Source: Hymenobacter psychrophilus | GTDB taxonomy: Bacteria > Bacteroidota > Bacteroidia > Cytophagales > Hymenobacteraceae | Assembly: GCF_900107135.1 (NCBI RefSeq) | Contig: NZ_FNOV01000004.1 | Location: 62,001 to 126,000 of the forward strand | DNA length: 64,000 bases | Direction of reading: 5' to 3' | In this document: piece by piece, positions 16,742-24,549 of the stretch | How positions within the stretch are numbered: position 1 is the stretch's first letter | Layout of the letters: every line of letters begins with the position of its first letter | Program-made: the position numbers and the translations under genes | Notes under the pieces: model-generated | Databases searched by the model: none | What the model saw: only the letters and a program-made list of their open reading frames with translations | Told to the model about the DNA's origin: nothing

Positions 16742-16859
16742 AGCGGGAACCACCAGGCTTTCGGGGAAAAGGGCTACCGTAAGTTACGCATAAGCCCGGG
16801 CTCTGCCTAACACCTACAGCCCCCGGATGATGCCCGGCTCCGCCAAATTCCACACGCTG

Positions 16860-16945
16860 GAGCGGTGAACTAGTGAACTGATGTTTCGGGGGCCTACCGG
16901 CGCAAGTGGAGCAATCAGGCCCCCGAAACAGCAACTCACCAGCTC
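16860..16945. repeat. Inverted repeat, family 2, copy 2
   Basis: Perfect 14-bp inner arms TGTTTCGGGGGCCT (16882-16895) and AGGCCCCCGAAACA (16917-16930) lie within imperfect GGTGAACTAGTGAACTG/CAACTCACCAGCTCAC outer arms. The core CGCAAGTGGAGCAATCAGGC is nearly that of the copy at 7.8 kb. The right end reaches the EVE gene stop codon. Confidence 0.7.
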
Positions 16946-16946
16946 A

Positions 16947-17360
16947 CTATTTCACCTCTCCCAGCTCCAGCAGCACGTCGAATTCCTCGGCTTTGAGCGG
17001 CATTACCGACAGGCGCGACTGGCGTAGCAGGGCAATCTGGCTCAGGCGCTCATCCTGCTTGATGCGGGCCAGCGACACAGGCGCAGGCAGTGGCTGGCGC
17101 GGCTGCAGGCGCACGGCCACCCAGTCGGTACCGGCGGGGGCGGTGGCATCGGGCGCGGCGGCGGTGGCTACCTCGGCTACGCCTACTATCTGCTTGTCGC
17201 TCACGCTGTGGTAGAACAGCACCAGGTCGGCGGGCTGCATCTGGCGCAGGAAGTTGCGGGCCTGGAAGTTGCGCACACGGGTCCAGTCGGTGCCGCCTTC
17301 GCGCACAAATTCGGTCCAGGAGTACGCCGCGGGTTCCGATTTAACAAGCCAGTAGTTCAT
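16947..17360 (-). CDS. EVE domain protein (putative modified-base binding)
   Basis: The 137-residue protein begins MNYWLVKSEPAAYSWTEFVR, the canonical EVE start. It continues with NFQARNFLRQMQPADLVLFY, HSVSDKQIVGVAEV and the closing IALLRQSRLSVMPLKAEEFD. EVE domains share the PUA-like fold of YTH and SRA-type readers. They are thought to bind modified bases, though many bacterial copies are widespread single genes of unknown role. The start at 17360 is supported by a TATGTTTG element at 17383-17390. The gene ends on a family-2 repeat. No restriction gene is directly adjacent; the SRA genes are 9 kb away. Confidence 0.9.
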   Translation of the reverse strand: MNYWLVKSEPAAYSWTEFVREGGTDWTRVRNFQARNFLRQMQPADLVLFYHSVSDKQIVGVAEVATAAAPDATAPAGTDWVAVRLQPRQPLPAPVSLARIKQDERLSQIALLRQSRLSVMPLKAEEFDVLLELGEVK

Positions 17361-17382
17361 GAAAAGTAGTTGAGATTCGGCG

Positions 17383-17390
17383 CAAACATA
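17383..17390 (-). promoter_or_regulatory. Putative -7 element TATGTTTG for the EVE gene
   Basis: TATGTTTG on the minus strand lies 22 bases before the ATG at 17360. Confidence 0.5.
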
Positions 17391-17461
17391 GCGCAAAACG
17401 GCCCGGCCGCCCACCAAGGGCAGCCGGGCCGGTAAGCCGGTAGCGGCGGCTGACGGGCCGG

Positions 17462-17914
17462 TTAGGGCAGGTAGCGGGCCGTCAGCCGGTCGGTCGTCAC
17501 CGACACAATCTCCAGCCGCATGTCGGGCCGCGAATCATCGGTTACGTGGAGGCGAAAAACGGACTTGCCGGCCTCGTCGCGCTGCCAGGTGAGGGGATGC
17601 GTGGTGGGGCCGGTGCCAATGCCGGGCGCAATGTAGGCGCCCTTGCCGTCGGCGTCGAGCCGGAACCCGTCGCCGCCCTCGAAGGGCATATTGTAGCGCT
17701 GGGGCGGGGTGGTCCAGGTGTAGTCGGCGGGCCGGTAAGTGGGCGTCTCGTCGGGGCGGGCTTCGTAGGAATTCACCCACATCTTGCCAAACAGCAGGGC
17801 GTCGTCGGTTGAGGCAGCCCCGGATTTTTCGGGGTTGGCGTCGGGGGCAGTAGGCGTGCAGGAATCCAGCGCCAGGGCGGCGGCAGCCAGCATTGTCAGC
17901 AGGAAAATACGCAT
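17462..17914 (-). CDS. Small lipoprotein, tandem paralogue 3 of 3
   Basis: The 150-residue protein has a signal peptide ending in LDSC, a lipobox-like site. The mature part carries LLFGKMWVNSYEA, DGFRLDADGKGAYIA, LTWQRDEAGKSVFRLHV and MRLEIVSVTTDRLTARYL. The same order of blocks (G-K-x-W, G-F-x-L...G, W, then an LxIVS-like strand) is seen in the next two genes, so the three appear to be diverged duplicates. The all-beta pattern suggests a lipocalin-like sandwich of the kind common in Bacteroidota lipoproteins. No function can be given. It is last in a same-strand run of three. Confidence 0.6.
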   Translation of the reverse strand: MRIFLLTMLAAAALALDSCTPTAPDANPEKSGAASTDDALLFGKMWVNSYEARPDETPTYRPADYTWTTPPQRYNMPFEGGDGFRLDADGKGAYIAPGIGTGPTTHPLTWQRDEAGKSVFRLHVTDDSRPDMRLEIVSVTTDRLTARYLP

Positions 17915-17980
17915 CGAATGAAGTAAACTAAAAAGGTGGAGTGATAGGGGGGAATAGCTGGCTAACGAACAGCATCTGAA

Positions 17981-18361
17981 TCAGTTGTCGCGGCGGGCCT
18001 GCAGCTGGGTGGCTGTTGGTTTGCTGATGAGCAGCAGATAGCCCTTGCGGGAGGGGTCGTGGAAAGTAATACGGTACTTCTGGCTGCTTTCCCGCTGCCA
18101 GGTGCCCGGCCGGCTTTCCGGGCTATCGACGGGGTTGAGGCCATACTCCAGGAAGCTGCCATCGGTGTTGAGGCGGAACCCATCGTGGAACCAGGGCAGG
18201 TTGGGGTTGGTGGTGGAGAAAATCAGGTGCCCATCGTCGCCCGGCTGATACGTGTTGTACCAGCTTTTACCAAAAACATAGTCTGGTGTCGGTTCTTCCG
18301 ACTTTTTGCAACCGGCCGCAAGTAGGAGGGATGCTGCGAATAAATAGGGCGAAAAACGCAT
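17981..18361 (-). CDS. Small lipoprotein, tandem paralogue 2 of 3
   Basis: The 126-residue protein has a clear lipobox (LLLAAGCKKSEEPT). Its mature part matches its neighbours: YVFGKSWYNTYQPG, DGFRLNTDGSFLEYGLNPVD, RPGTWQRESSQKYRITF and YLLLISKPTATQLQARR. It shares FGK-W and DGFRL-DG with the downstream gene and the GLNPVDS-type turn with the upstream one. It is probably cell-envelope anchored with a small beta-sandwich; the role is unknown. It sits 66 bases upstream of the next lipoprotein start and is likely co-transcribed. Confidence 0.62.
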   Translation of the reverse strand: MRFSPYLFAASLLLAAGCKKSEEPTPDYVFGKSWYNTYQPGDDGHLIFSTTNPNLPWFHDGFRLNTDGSFLEYGLNPVDSPESRPGTWQRESSQKYRITFHDPSRKGYLLLISKPTATQLQARRDN

Positions 18362-18435
18362 AAAGTGAGCGGTAAGAAATCAGGCAAAAGCACCTGCCAG
18401 CAAGAGCCAATGGCCCGCCGAGCGGTTGCAGTTGC

Positions 18436-18840
18436 CTATAAATCTTTGCGCCGCACCTTGAGCACGTTGTTTTCCAGCGACACAATTTCGAGCGCGTAGC
18501 CGGAGTCCGGCTGGTCGTCGAGGTCGATGAGCAGGGTATTGTCTTTCTGCACTTTCCAGCGGCCCTTGTGGCCTTCGAGGCCATCGGTGGGGGCAATGTC
18601 GTACTGCGTGAATAAGCCGTTGCGCTCGAAGGCAAAGCCCGTACGGCCCCGCGAGGGCGGAAAGGCGTAGGTGTTGGGCCGGTACACGAGCACGTCGGCC
18701 TGGTCTTCCTCGTGGGCGTGCAGCCAGGTGCCTTCCAGCTGCTTCAGGTTCGGGGGCAGGCGCGAGTCCTGCGACTCGGGCCTGCAGGTAGCGGCCAGCA
18801 AGAGTACGCTTAAGGCCGCAAAGAGGGTAAATAGACGCAT
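18436..18840 (-). CDS. Small lipoprotein, tandem paralogue 1 of 3
   Basis: The 134-residue protein begins MRLFTLFAALSVLLLAATCR, a lipoprotein signal with Cys at about residue 19. The mature blocks LEGTWLHAHEEDQ, TGFAFERNGLFTQYDIAPTD, KGRWKVQKDNTLLIDL and YALEIVSLENNVLKVRRKDL line up with the two downstream paralogues. LEGTW is the common opening of lipocalin-like domains. It heads the three-gene run, and its start faces the PolX gene across a 164-base divergent region. Confidence 0.62.
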   Translation of the reverse strand: MRLFTLFAALSVLLLAATCRPESQDSRLPPNLKQLEGTWLHAHEEDQADVLVYRPNTYAFPPSRGRTGFAFERNGLFTQYDIAPTDGLEGHKGRWKVQKDNTLLIDLDDQPDSGYALEIVSLENNVLKVRRKDL

Positions 18841-18990
18841 GGCGAAGGCAGTAGTAGGTGAGAAAGGAGTGAGGAGGAAAGTTATACAGTTTACAGGTTA
18901 AAGCACCGGCAGGTTGGCAAAAGAGCCTCAACGCGGCGGCCCGCCGGCCAACTTCCGCGCCCATAAACCGTCTAACTTCGTTGCACCCCC

Positions 18991-18998
18991 TACCTTTG
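18991..18998 (+). promoter_or_regulatory. Putative -7 element TACCTTTG for polX
   Basis: TACCTTTG lies six bases before the ATG at 19005, which implies a very short or absent leader and argues against the upstream TTG at 18981 as start. Confidence 0.45.
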
Positions 18999-19004
18999 CC
19001 TGCC

Positions 19005-20759
19005 ATGGACAACCGCGCCCTAACCCGAGCCTTCCGCCTGGCCGCCCAGCTGCTGGAGCTGCACGGCGAAAATCCGTTTAAAATAAGGGCCTACGAAGGC
19101 ACCGCCAGCGCCCTGGAGGCCCTGAGCTTCCCGGTGGCCGACGTGGAGCGTACCGGCCTGCCCGACCGCACCGGCCTAAGCAAAACCGCCGCCGCCAAAG
19201 TGGCCGAAATGCTCGATACCGGCTCGTTCGAGGAGCTCGACCGGCTGCTGGCCACTACCCCGCCCGGCGTGGTAGAGCTGCTGAAAATAAAAGGCATCGG
19301 CCCCAAAAAAATCCGCAGCCTGTGGAAGGACCTGGGCATTGAGGACGGCACCCAGCTGCGGGCGGCCGCCGAAAACGACGAGGTCAGCAAGCTGAAGGGC
19401 TTCGGCCAGAAAACCCAGCAGTCCATCCTCGACGCCCTCGACTTTACCGACCAGAGCCGCGGCAAGCTGCTGTACCCGCAGGGCGAGGAGCTGGCCCACG
19501 AGCTGCTGGCCCACCTCGAAGCCGCGCCCGGCACCGCGCAGGCGGCCGTGAGCGGGGAAGTGCGCCGCCGCCTCGAAACCATCGAAACCGTGCTGCTGGT
19601 GGCCGCCACCACCGATGCCGCTACCGCCCGCCAGGTGCTCAATGGCCTCGACGGCCTTACGGCCGACCCGCGCCGCAGCGGCCCGTTTGCCTGGCGCGGT
19701 ACGGCCACGGCCTCGGGCGTGCAGGTAGAAGTGCGGCTGGTTTCGCCCGCCGAGTTCGTCAACCAGCTCCTGCTCACTTCGGCCACCGACGCCCACCTGA
19801 ACGGCGCCCTGACCGACGAACTGCTGCCCGGCCAGCCGGCCAGCCTGCGCCAGTGGCTGAAGCGCGAGCAGTTCGCCACCGAAACCGAGCTTTACCAGCG
19901 TGCCGGCCTGCAGTACATCGAGCCCGAGCTGCGCGAAGGCCTCTGGGAGCTGCCGCTGGCCCGCCAGCAGAAGCTGCCTCAGCTGCTGGAGCCCGGCGAC
20001 CTGCGCGGCTCGCTGCACAACCACAGCACCTACTCCGACGGCACCCACAGCCTGCGCGAAATGGCCACTTTCCTGCGCGACGGCGGCTACGAGTACCTGG
20101 GCATCTGCGACCACTCGCAGGCTGCCCACTACGCCAACGGCCTGCCGGTGGAGCGGGTGCGCCAGCAGCACCAGGAAATCGACCAGCTAAACCAGGAATT
20201 GGCGCCGTTCCGCATTTTCAAGGGCATCGAGTCGGATATTCTCTCGGATGGTGGGCTGGATTATGCGCCGGCCGTGCTCGAGACCTTCGACTTTATTGTG
20301 GCCTCGGTGCACTCGAACCTGAAAATGGACGAGCGCAAAGCCACGACGCGGGTGCTGCGGGCCATCGAAAACCCCTACACCACCATGCTCGGCCACCCCA
20401 CCGGCCGGCTGTTGCTGCGCCGCGAAGGCTACCCGCTCGACCACAAGGCCATTATCGACGCCTGCGCCAAGCACAACGTCATCATCGAAATCAACGCCAA
20501 CCCCTGGCGCCTCGACCTCGACTGGCGCTGGGTGCATTACGCGTTGGAGCAGGGCGTGCAGCTCAGCATCAACCCCGACGCCCACCACACCAGCGGCTAC
20601 GCCGATATGCGCTACGGCGTGCTGATGGGCCGCAAGGGCGGCCTCACCAAAGCCACAACCTTCAATACGAAGTCGGTGGAAGAAGCCGCCGAGTACTTTG
20701 CCCGGCGTAAAGCCGGAATCAAGCCGCCACTGGATTTCCAGGATTCGCTGTTTGGGTAA
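19005..20759 (+). CDS. polX: PolX-type protein: helix-hairpin-helix plus PHP domain, polymerase site degenerate
   Basis: The 584-residue protein has the order of bacterial PolX: an N-terminal 8-kDa-like region (LLELHGENPFKIRAYEGTAS), helix-hairpin-helix elements (LLKIKGIGPKKIRSLW, LKGFGQKTQQSIL), a nucleotidyltransferase-like middle (about residues 170-320) and a C-terminal PHP domain. The PHP metal motifs look intact: HNHSTYSDGT (near 338), GICDHSQ, GIESDI, VASVHS, GHPTGRLLLRREGY and NPDAHH. The middle does not: where canonical PolX has K-D-L-D after the RRxxET segment, this protein reads RRRLETIETVLLVAAT, and the third Asp position is Glu (VEVRLV). DNA synthesis is therefore unlikely, while PHP-dependent 3'-5' exonuclease activity is plausible. 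Exonuclease-only non-canonical PolX proteins are known. Confidence 0.85.
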   Translation: MDNRALTRAFRLAAQLLELHGENPFKIRAYEGTASALEALSFPVADVERTGLPDRTGLSKTAAAKVAEMLDTGSFEELDRLLATTPPGVVELLKIKGIGPKKIRSLWKDLGIEDGTQLRAAAENDEVSKLKGFGQKTQQSILDALDFTDQSRGKLLYPQGEELAHELLAHLEAAPGTAQAAVSGEVRRRLETIETVLLVAATTDAATARQVLNGLDGLTADPRRSGPFAWRGTATASGVQVEVRLVSPAEFVNQLLLTSATDAHLNGALTDELLPGQPASLRQWLKREQFATETELYQRAGLQYIEPELREGLWELPLARQQKLPQLLEPGDLRGSLHNHSTYSDGTHSLREMATFLRDGGYEYLGICDHSQAAHYANGLPVERVRQQHQEIDQLNQELAPFRIFKGIESDILSDGGLDYAPAVLETFDFIVASVHSNLKMDERKATTRVLRAIENPYTTMLGHPTGRLLLRREGYPLDHKAIIDACAKHNVIIEINANPWRLDLDWRWVHYALEQGVQLSINPDAHHTSGYADMRYGVLMGRKGGLTKATTFNTKSVEEAAEYFARRKAGIKPPLDFQDSLFG

Positions 20760-20780
20760 GAACGGTTGGATTGGTACGGA

Positions 20781-20885
20781 TAACACCGCCTGTCATCCTG
20801 AGCTTGCGAAGGACCTTATTACATTAGTACAAGCCGTTTTTACGTGATAAGGTCCTTCGCAAGCTCAGGATGACAGGCGGTGTTA
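20781..20885. repeat. Perfect 39-bp inverted repeat, family 1
   Basis: Arms 20781-20819 and 20847-20885 are exact complements (outer end TAACACCGCCTGTCATCCTG) around a 27-base spacer. This is the longest perfect member of the TCATCCTGAGC family here. It lies between polX and a co-directional GT9 gene and could end or process the polX transcript. Confidence 0.88.
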
Positions 20886-20911
20886 CCTGAAGCTTCCAAG
20901 TAAAAATTCAC

Positions 20912-21976
20912 ATGAAGATTCTGATTCTGCGGTTTTCCTCCATCGGCGACATCGTGCTGACGACGCCCGTTATCCGGGCCGTGAAGCAGCAGGTGGCGGG
21001 GGCCGTGGTGCACTTTGCCACCAAACCCGCCTTCCGCGGAATCGTGGAAAACAACCCGCACGTGAGCCGGGTGCACTGCCTGACGGGCAGCCTGGGCGAG
21101 CTGGTGGCCGAACTGCGGGCCGAGCAGTTCGACTTCATCATCGACCTGCACCACAACCTGCGCACTGCCCTGATCAAGGCCCGGCTGGGCGTAAAAGCCA
21201 GCAGCTTCGACAAGCTGAATGCCCGCAAGTGGCTGCTGGTAAACTGGAAGCTTGATACCCTGCCGAAGGTGCACATCGTGGACCGCTACCTGGCCGCCGC
21301 CGCGCCACTGGGCGTGCGCAACGACAACCAGGGGCTCGATTATTTCATTCCGGAAGAAGACGAGGTAGAGGTGGAGGAGATGCTGCCGCCCGCTTTCCGC
21401 AACGGCTACGTGGCCTTCGCCATTGGGGCCCAACACGCCACCAAGCGCCTGCCCACCGAGCGGATTATCGAGCTGTGCGGGCTGTTGCGCCAGCCGGTGC
21501 TGCTGCTTGGCGGCCCCACCGACGAAAGCACCGGCCACGTAATCGAGCTGGCGTTTGATGCGGGTGCGGCCACCTCGCCACCCGCGCCGCCCCAACTACC
21601 CGAAAGCCCTTATTACTTCCCAAAAGCCCCAGGTGTTCAGGCCGCCCGCACAATTATCTACAATGCCTGCGGCAAATTCAACCTCAACCAATCGGCCTCG
21701 CTGGTGCGGCAGGCGCAGTTGGTGGTAAGCCACGACACCGGGCTGATGCACATAGCGGCGGCATTCCAAAAGCAAATCTTCAGCGTGTGGGGCAATACTG
21801 TGCCCGAGTTCGGCATGTATCCCTACCGCACCGAGTTCCGGCTGCTGCAGGTGGAAGGGCTTTCTTGCCGGCCCTGCTCAAAAATCGGTTTCGACAAGTG
21901 TCCGCAGGGCCATTTCAAATGCATGCGCGACATCGTCTTTAACCTCGACCTGCCCCCGGCCCGCGACGGCCGCTAG
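20912..21976 (+). CDS. Glycosyltransferase family 9 (heptosyltransferase-like), second copy
   Basis: The 354-residue protein opens MKILILRFSSIGDIVLTTPV, the family's SSIGD block. A conserved DFIIDLHHNLRTAL region follows, and a C-terminal nucleotide-sugar domain has LVVSHDTGLMHIAAAFQKQI and FSVWGNTVPEFGMYPY. It shares the Cys-rich ending CRPCSKIGFDKCPQGHFKCM with the GT9 at 9.3 kb, although the two differ widely elsewhere. It probably adds a sugar to lipopolysaccharide or another envelope glycan at the inner membrane. A Pro-rich insert (SPPAPPQLPESPYYF) interrupts the second domain near residue 225. The gene is separated from polX by a long palindrome. Confidence 0.88.
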   Translation: MKILILRFSSIGDIVLTTPVIRAVKQQVAGAVVHFATKPAFRGIVENNPHVSRVHCLTGSLGELVAELRAEQFDFIIDLHHNLRTALIKARLGVKASSFDKLNARKWLLVNWKLDTLPKVHIVDRYLAAAAPLGVRNDNQGLDYFIPEEDEVEVEEMLPPAFRNGYVAFAIGAQHATKRLPTERIIELCGLLRQPVLLLGGPTDESTGHVIELAFDAGAATSPPAPPQLPESPYYFPKAPGVQAARTIIYNACGKFNLNQSASLVRQAQLVVSHDTGLMHIAAAFQKQIFSVWGNTVPEFGMYPYRTEFRLLQVEGLSCRPCSKIGFDKCPQGHFKCMRDIVFNLDLPPARDGR

Positions 21977-22271
21977 GGGTGGCCATTGCTGAGAGAAACG
22001 GGGAGCGGCAAAGAAATACCGCAACAGGGCAGTTGTTTGTCTTTAGAGAAGGTTGGGAGCAGCGAAGCCAGGTAGGTACATCGGTTGAGCTTGGATCTGA
22101 GCCCCTGAAAAATAGGCTGTTAAATTTATTGCCCCATGGTGGGCAATATGTCAGAAAAATGTTAATTTTCGGCGAAATTCAGCTGAGCCGAGTGCCCCTT
22201 TTAGCAGGTATGGGCGTCGGTAAGTCGGATGGCTTACTTTCCTCTTTTTTTATTTCCCCCTTTTCAATTTG

Positions 22272-22928
22272 ATGAAAACTTCTACCCTTAACCTAGGGGC
22301 TGTGGCCCTGCTATGCCTTTTCCTGACGGCTTGCGGGCCTTCTATCTATCTGGCCAATGATTTCCGGGCGTATGCGCCCAAGCACAAAACGGTAGCCATT
22401 CTGCCGGCATCGGTAACCATGGAGTTGCGGCCCAACCAGGCCCGCAACACGCCGCCCGAGCAACGGCTGTCGATGGAAGAGAAGAGCGGCATTGATTTTC
22501 AGGAGCAGATTTTTGCCTGGCTACTGCGCCGCAGCCAGCAGCGCGGCTACACCGTGCAGTTTCAGAGCGTGATGGAAACCAACGCCCTGCTGCGCGAAAG
22601 CGGCATTCCGACGGCCGAGCTGCGCAGCCACACGCCGCAGGAGCTGGCCGATCTGCTGGGCGTAGATGCCGTGCTGACGACCAGCGTCCGGACTTCCAAG
22701 CCCATGAGCGACGGGGCTGCCGTGGCCGTGGGGCTGTTGGTGGGTGCCTGGGGTAGTACCAACCAGGCCAATATCAGCGTCAATATTCATGAGGCCGAGG
22801 CGGGTAAGCTGCTCTGGAAATATGATTATGTGGCCGCCGGCTCGGTGTTCAGCTCCTCGGCTACGGTAGTAGAGGCGCTGATGCGCAACGCTTCCAAGAA
22901 ATTCCCTTACACCAGCCCCAAGTCCTGA
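22272..22928 (+). CDS. Lipoprotein of unknown function
   Basis: From the ATG at 22272 the product is 218 residues with the lipobox LTACG (Cys at about residue 18). Mature features include KTVAILPASVTMELRP, a helical middle (FAWLLRRSQQRGYTVQF), the segment LADLLGVDAVLTTSVRT, a hydrophobic GAAVAVGLLVGAWGS and a closing WKYDYVAAGSVFSSSATVVE. This order (ILP..., D-A-V/I-L, then GxLLW) resembles envelope lipoproteins of the GNA1162/CsgG-like type, but the match is only by eye. An A/T-rich leader precedes it and an intrinsic terminator follows, so it is monocistronic. Confidence 0.62.
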   Translation: MKTSTLNLGAVALLCLFLTACGPSIYLANDFRAYAPKHKTVAILPASVTMELRPNQARNTPPEQRLSMEEKSGIDFQEQIFAWLLRRSQQRGYTVQFQSVMETNALLRESGIPTAELRSHTPQELADLLGVDAVLTTSVRTSKPMSDGAAVAVGLLVGAWGSTNQANISVNIHEAEAGKLLWKYDYVAAGSVFSSSATVVEALMRNASKKFPYTSPKS

Positions 22929-22966
22929 TTGGGCAGCTACCCGACCCGTAACCTGCTTTTTTTCGG

Positions 22967-23005
22967 GGGCCGCTTGTGCGTAATGCACGAGCGGCCCTTT
23001 GTTTT
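22967..23005 (+). terminator. Intrinsic terminator
   Basis: Arms GGGCCGCTTGTGC (22967-22979) and GCACGAGCGGCCC (22985-22997) pair with one G-U and are followed by TTTGTTTT. It lies about 40 bases after the lipoprotein stop. Confidence 0.75.
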
Positions 23006-23081
23006 GCCGGCCCGCCCCGCCTAAAGCACAACGGTTGGCAAGCGGCTGCGTACTTCTGCTAGCGCCTTTCCCTAAACAGTC

Positions 23082-23387
23082 ATGAAAACCTACGACACGC
23101 TTAGCGGGGCCATCCGCGACCTGCAGCAACACGGTTACGACCAGGATTTCAACCTCGCCGACGACCACCTGCACTGCCCCGGCCTGGATTTGAAGCTGCA
23201 CCCCGCCAATTTCCAGGTGCGCGAGTTCTACCGCTTCGAGGGCGATACCGACCCCGCCGACGAAAGCATCCTCTACGCCATTGAGTCGGATGCGGGCGTG
23301 CGCGGGCTGCTGGTGAGTGCCTACGGCGCGTACTCGTCGCCGGCCAACGACGCGCTGATGCAGAAGCTTACCATGCCCATTGCCTGA
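23082..23387 (+). CDS. Small conserved Bacteroidota protein (often labelled PRPP synthetase in error)
   Basis: The 101-residue cytosolic protein reads YDTLSGAIRDLQQHGYDQDF, NLADDHLHCPGLDLKLHPAN, FRVREFY-like VREFYRFEGDTDPADESILY, and VRGLLVSAYGAYSSPANDAL. The FYRFEGDTDPxDE block defines a small family found throughout Bacteroidota. From memory, such genes are often named phosphoribosylpyrophosphate synthetase, but the protein is a third of that enzyme's length and lacks its PRPP-binding loop, so I do not adopt the name. It is followed three bases later by an OsmC gene, which suggests a shared transcript and perhaps a stress role. Confidence 0.75.
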   Translation: MKTYDTLSGAIRDLQQHGYDQDFNLADDHLHCPGLDLKLHPANFQVREFYRFEGDTDPADESILYAIESDAGVRGLLVSAYGAYSSPANDALMQKLTMPIA

Positions 23388-23390
23388 ACG

Positions 23391-23840
23391 ATGATAGATA
23401 CCTCTCCCAATACCTATACAGTGCTGGTAAAAGTCGGTCCCGAGGCCCTGACGGCCGATGTGCAGGCCGGCCGCCACACCTGGCTCGTCGATGAGCCCGT
23501 AAGCGTGGGCGGCCACGACCGGGGCCCCACGCCCTACGACCTGCTGCTCTCGGCCCTCGGAGCCTGCACTGCCATTACGTTGCGCCTCTACGCCAGCCGC
23601 AAGCAGTGGCCGCTCGAAGGCGTGGAAGTGCGCCTGCGCCACGGCCGCGTACACGCCCAGGACTGCGAACAGTGCGAAGAAGCCGGCCAGCTACTCGAAC
23701 AGGTGGATAAGGAGTTGCGCTTGCTGGGGCCCCTCACGCCCGAGCAGCGGCAGCGTCTGGAAACCGTTTCCTCCAAGTGCCCCGTCCAGAAAACGCTGCA
23801 GGCCAGCCTGCGCATTATTACCACGCTGGTTGATGCCTAG
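23391..23840 (+). CDS. OsmC family peroxiredoxin-like protein
   Basis: The 149-residue protein contains the OsmC fold signature GHDRGPTPYDLLLSALGACT, followed by AITLRLYASRKQWPLEGVEV, and near the end the second cysteine in SSKCPVQKTLQ. Paired cysteines in these two places are the peroxidatic and resolving residues of OsmC/Ohr proteins, which reduce organic hydroperoxides. The middle also holds a third pair (DCEQCEEAG), which is typical of the OsmC-like subgroup often linked to hydrolases rather than Ohr. The gene follows the small conserved protein by three bases. Confidence 0.88.
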   Translation: MIDTSPNTYTVLVKVGPEALTADVQAGRHTWLVDEPVSVGGHDRGPTPYDLLLSALGACTAITLRLYASRKQWPLEGVEVRLRHGRVHAQDCEQCEEAGQLLEQVDKELRLLGPLTPEQRQRLETVSSKCPVQKTLQASLRIITTLVDA

Positions 23841-23979
23841 CTGATAACAGGCCATAGGTTGTAGGAGTCGGGTAAGCTCAACAGCAGCCTGTCTGGGTCT
23901 GATGAGGGTATATTTGTTGTCCTGGTTTCTCCCTGAACTGCCGGCGCATGTGTGCTGGCGGAGTGGCCGGCCGTCGCCT

Positions 23980-24549
23980 ATGTCGCTTTCCCCCGATTCC
24001 ATCCTGGCCCGCCTGCGCCAGGAAACCCGACCTTACCACGATGCGCTGGAGGCGCAGCCCTTCAACCAGGCCCTGCGTACGGGCGCGCTCACGGCGGCCG
24101 GCACCCGCCACTTCCTGCAGAAGCTCTACGGGTTTGTGGTACCGTTTGAGGCGCAGCTTCAGGCCCACGAAGCGGAGTTTGGTGCCGAGTGGGAGCTGGC
24201 CCGCCGCTACCGCGCCCAACTGCTGCGCCAGGATTTGCCCAATGCCGACCAGCTGCCCCACGCCCCCAACCTGCCCCCGCTCGATACCCGCGCCCGGCTG
24301 CTGGGCGCCCTCTATGTGCTCGAAGGCTCGACGCTGGGCGGGCAGGTAATTGCCCGCCAGCTGGCCGCGGCCGACATTACGACCCGCACCTACTTTGCGG
24401 GCCGCGGCGCCCAGACCGGGCCCCTCTGGAAGTCGTTTACCGCGCTGCTGGAGGCCGAAGTAGCTGCTGAGCCTGCCCTGGCCGATGACGTGGTGGCCTC
24501 GGCCGCCCTCACTTTTCAACGCCTGCACGCATGGATAGAACTGGCCTGA
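23980..24549 (+). CDS. bphO: Biliverdin-producing heme oxygenase
   Basis: The 189-residue cytosolic enzyme would open heme to biliverdin IX-alpha with release of iron and CO. The proximal heme ligand is probably the His in RPYHDALEAQPFNQ, and the distal helix is visible as GALYVLEGSTLGGQ, matching bacterial HO families. Its last codons overlap the start of the bacteriophytochrome gene by 19 bases, the classical pairing in which this enzyme supplies the chromophore of its neighbour. The start at 23980 (MSLSPDSILARLRQE) is preferred: the longer frame adds a non-conserved segment. No TAnnTTTG element was identified close by. Confidence 0.92.
   Translation: MSLSPDSILARLRQETRPYHDALEAQPFNQALRTGALTAAGTRHFLQKLYGFVVPFEAQLQAHEAEFGAEWELARRYRAQLLRQDLPNADQLPHAPNLPPLDTRARLLGALYVLEGSTLGGQVIARQLAAADITTRTYFAGRGAQTGPLWKSFTALLEAEVAAEPALADDVVASAALTFQRLHAWIELA

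Noticed and set aside
21979-22272. 97-residue frame between GT9 and a lipoprotein
   Set aside because: No signal or domain is present, the composition is mixed, and the stretch is AT-rich leader sequence; treated as non-coding.
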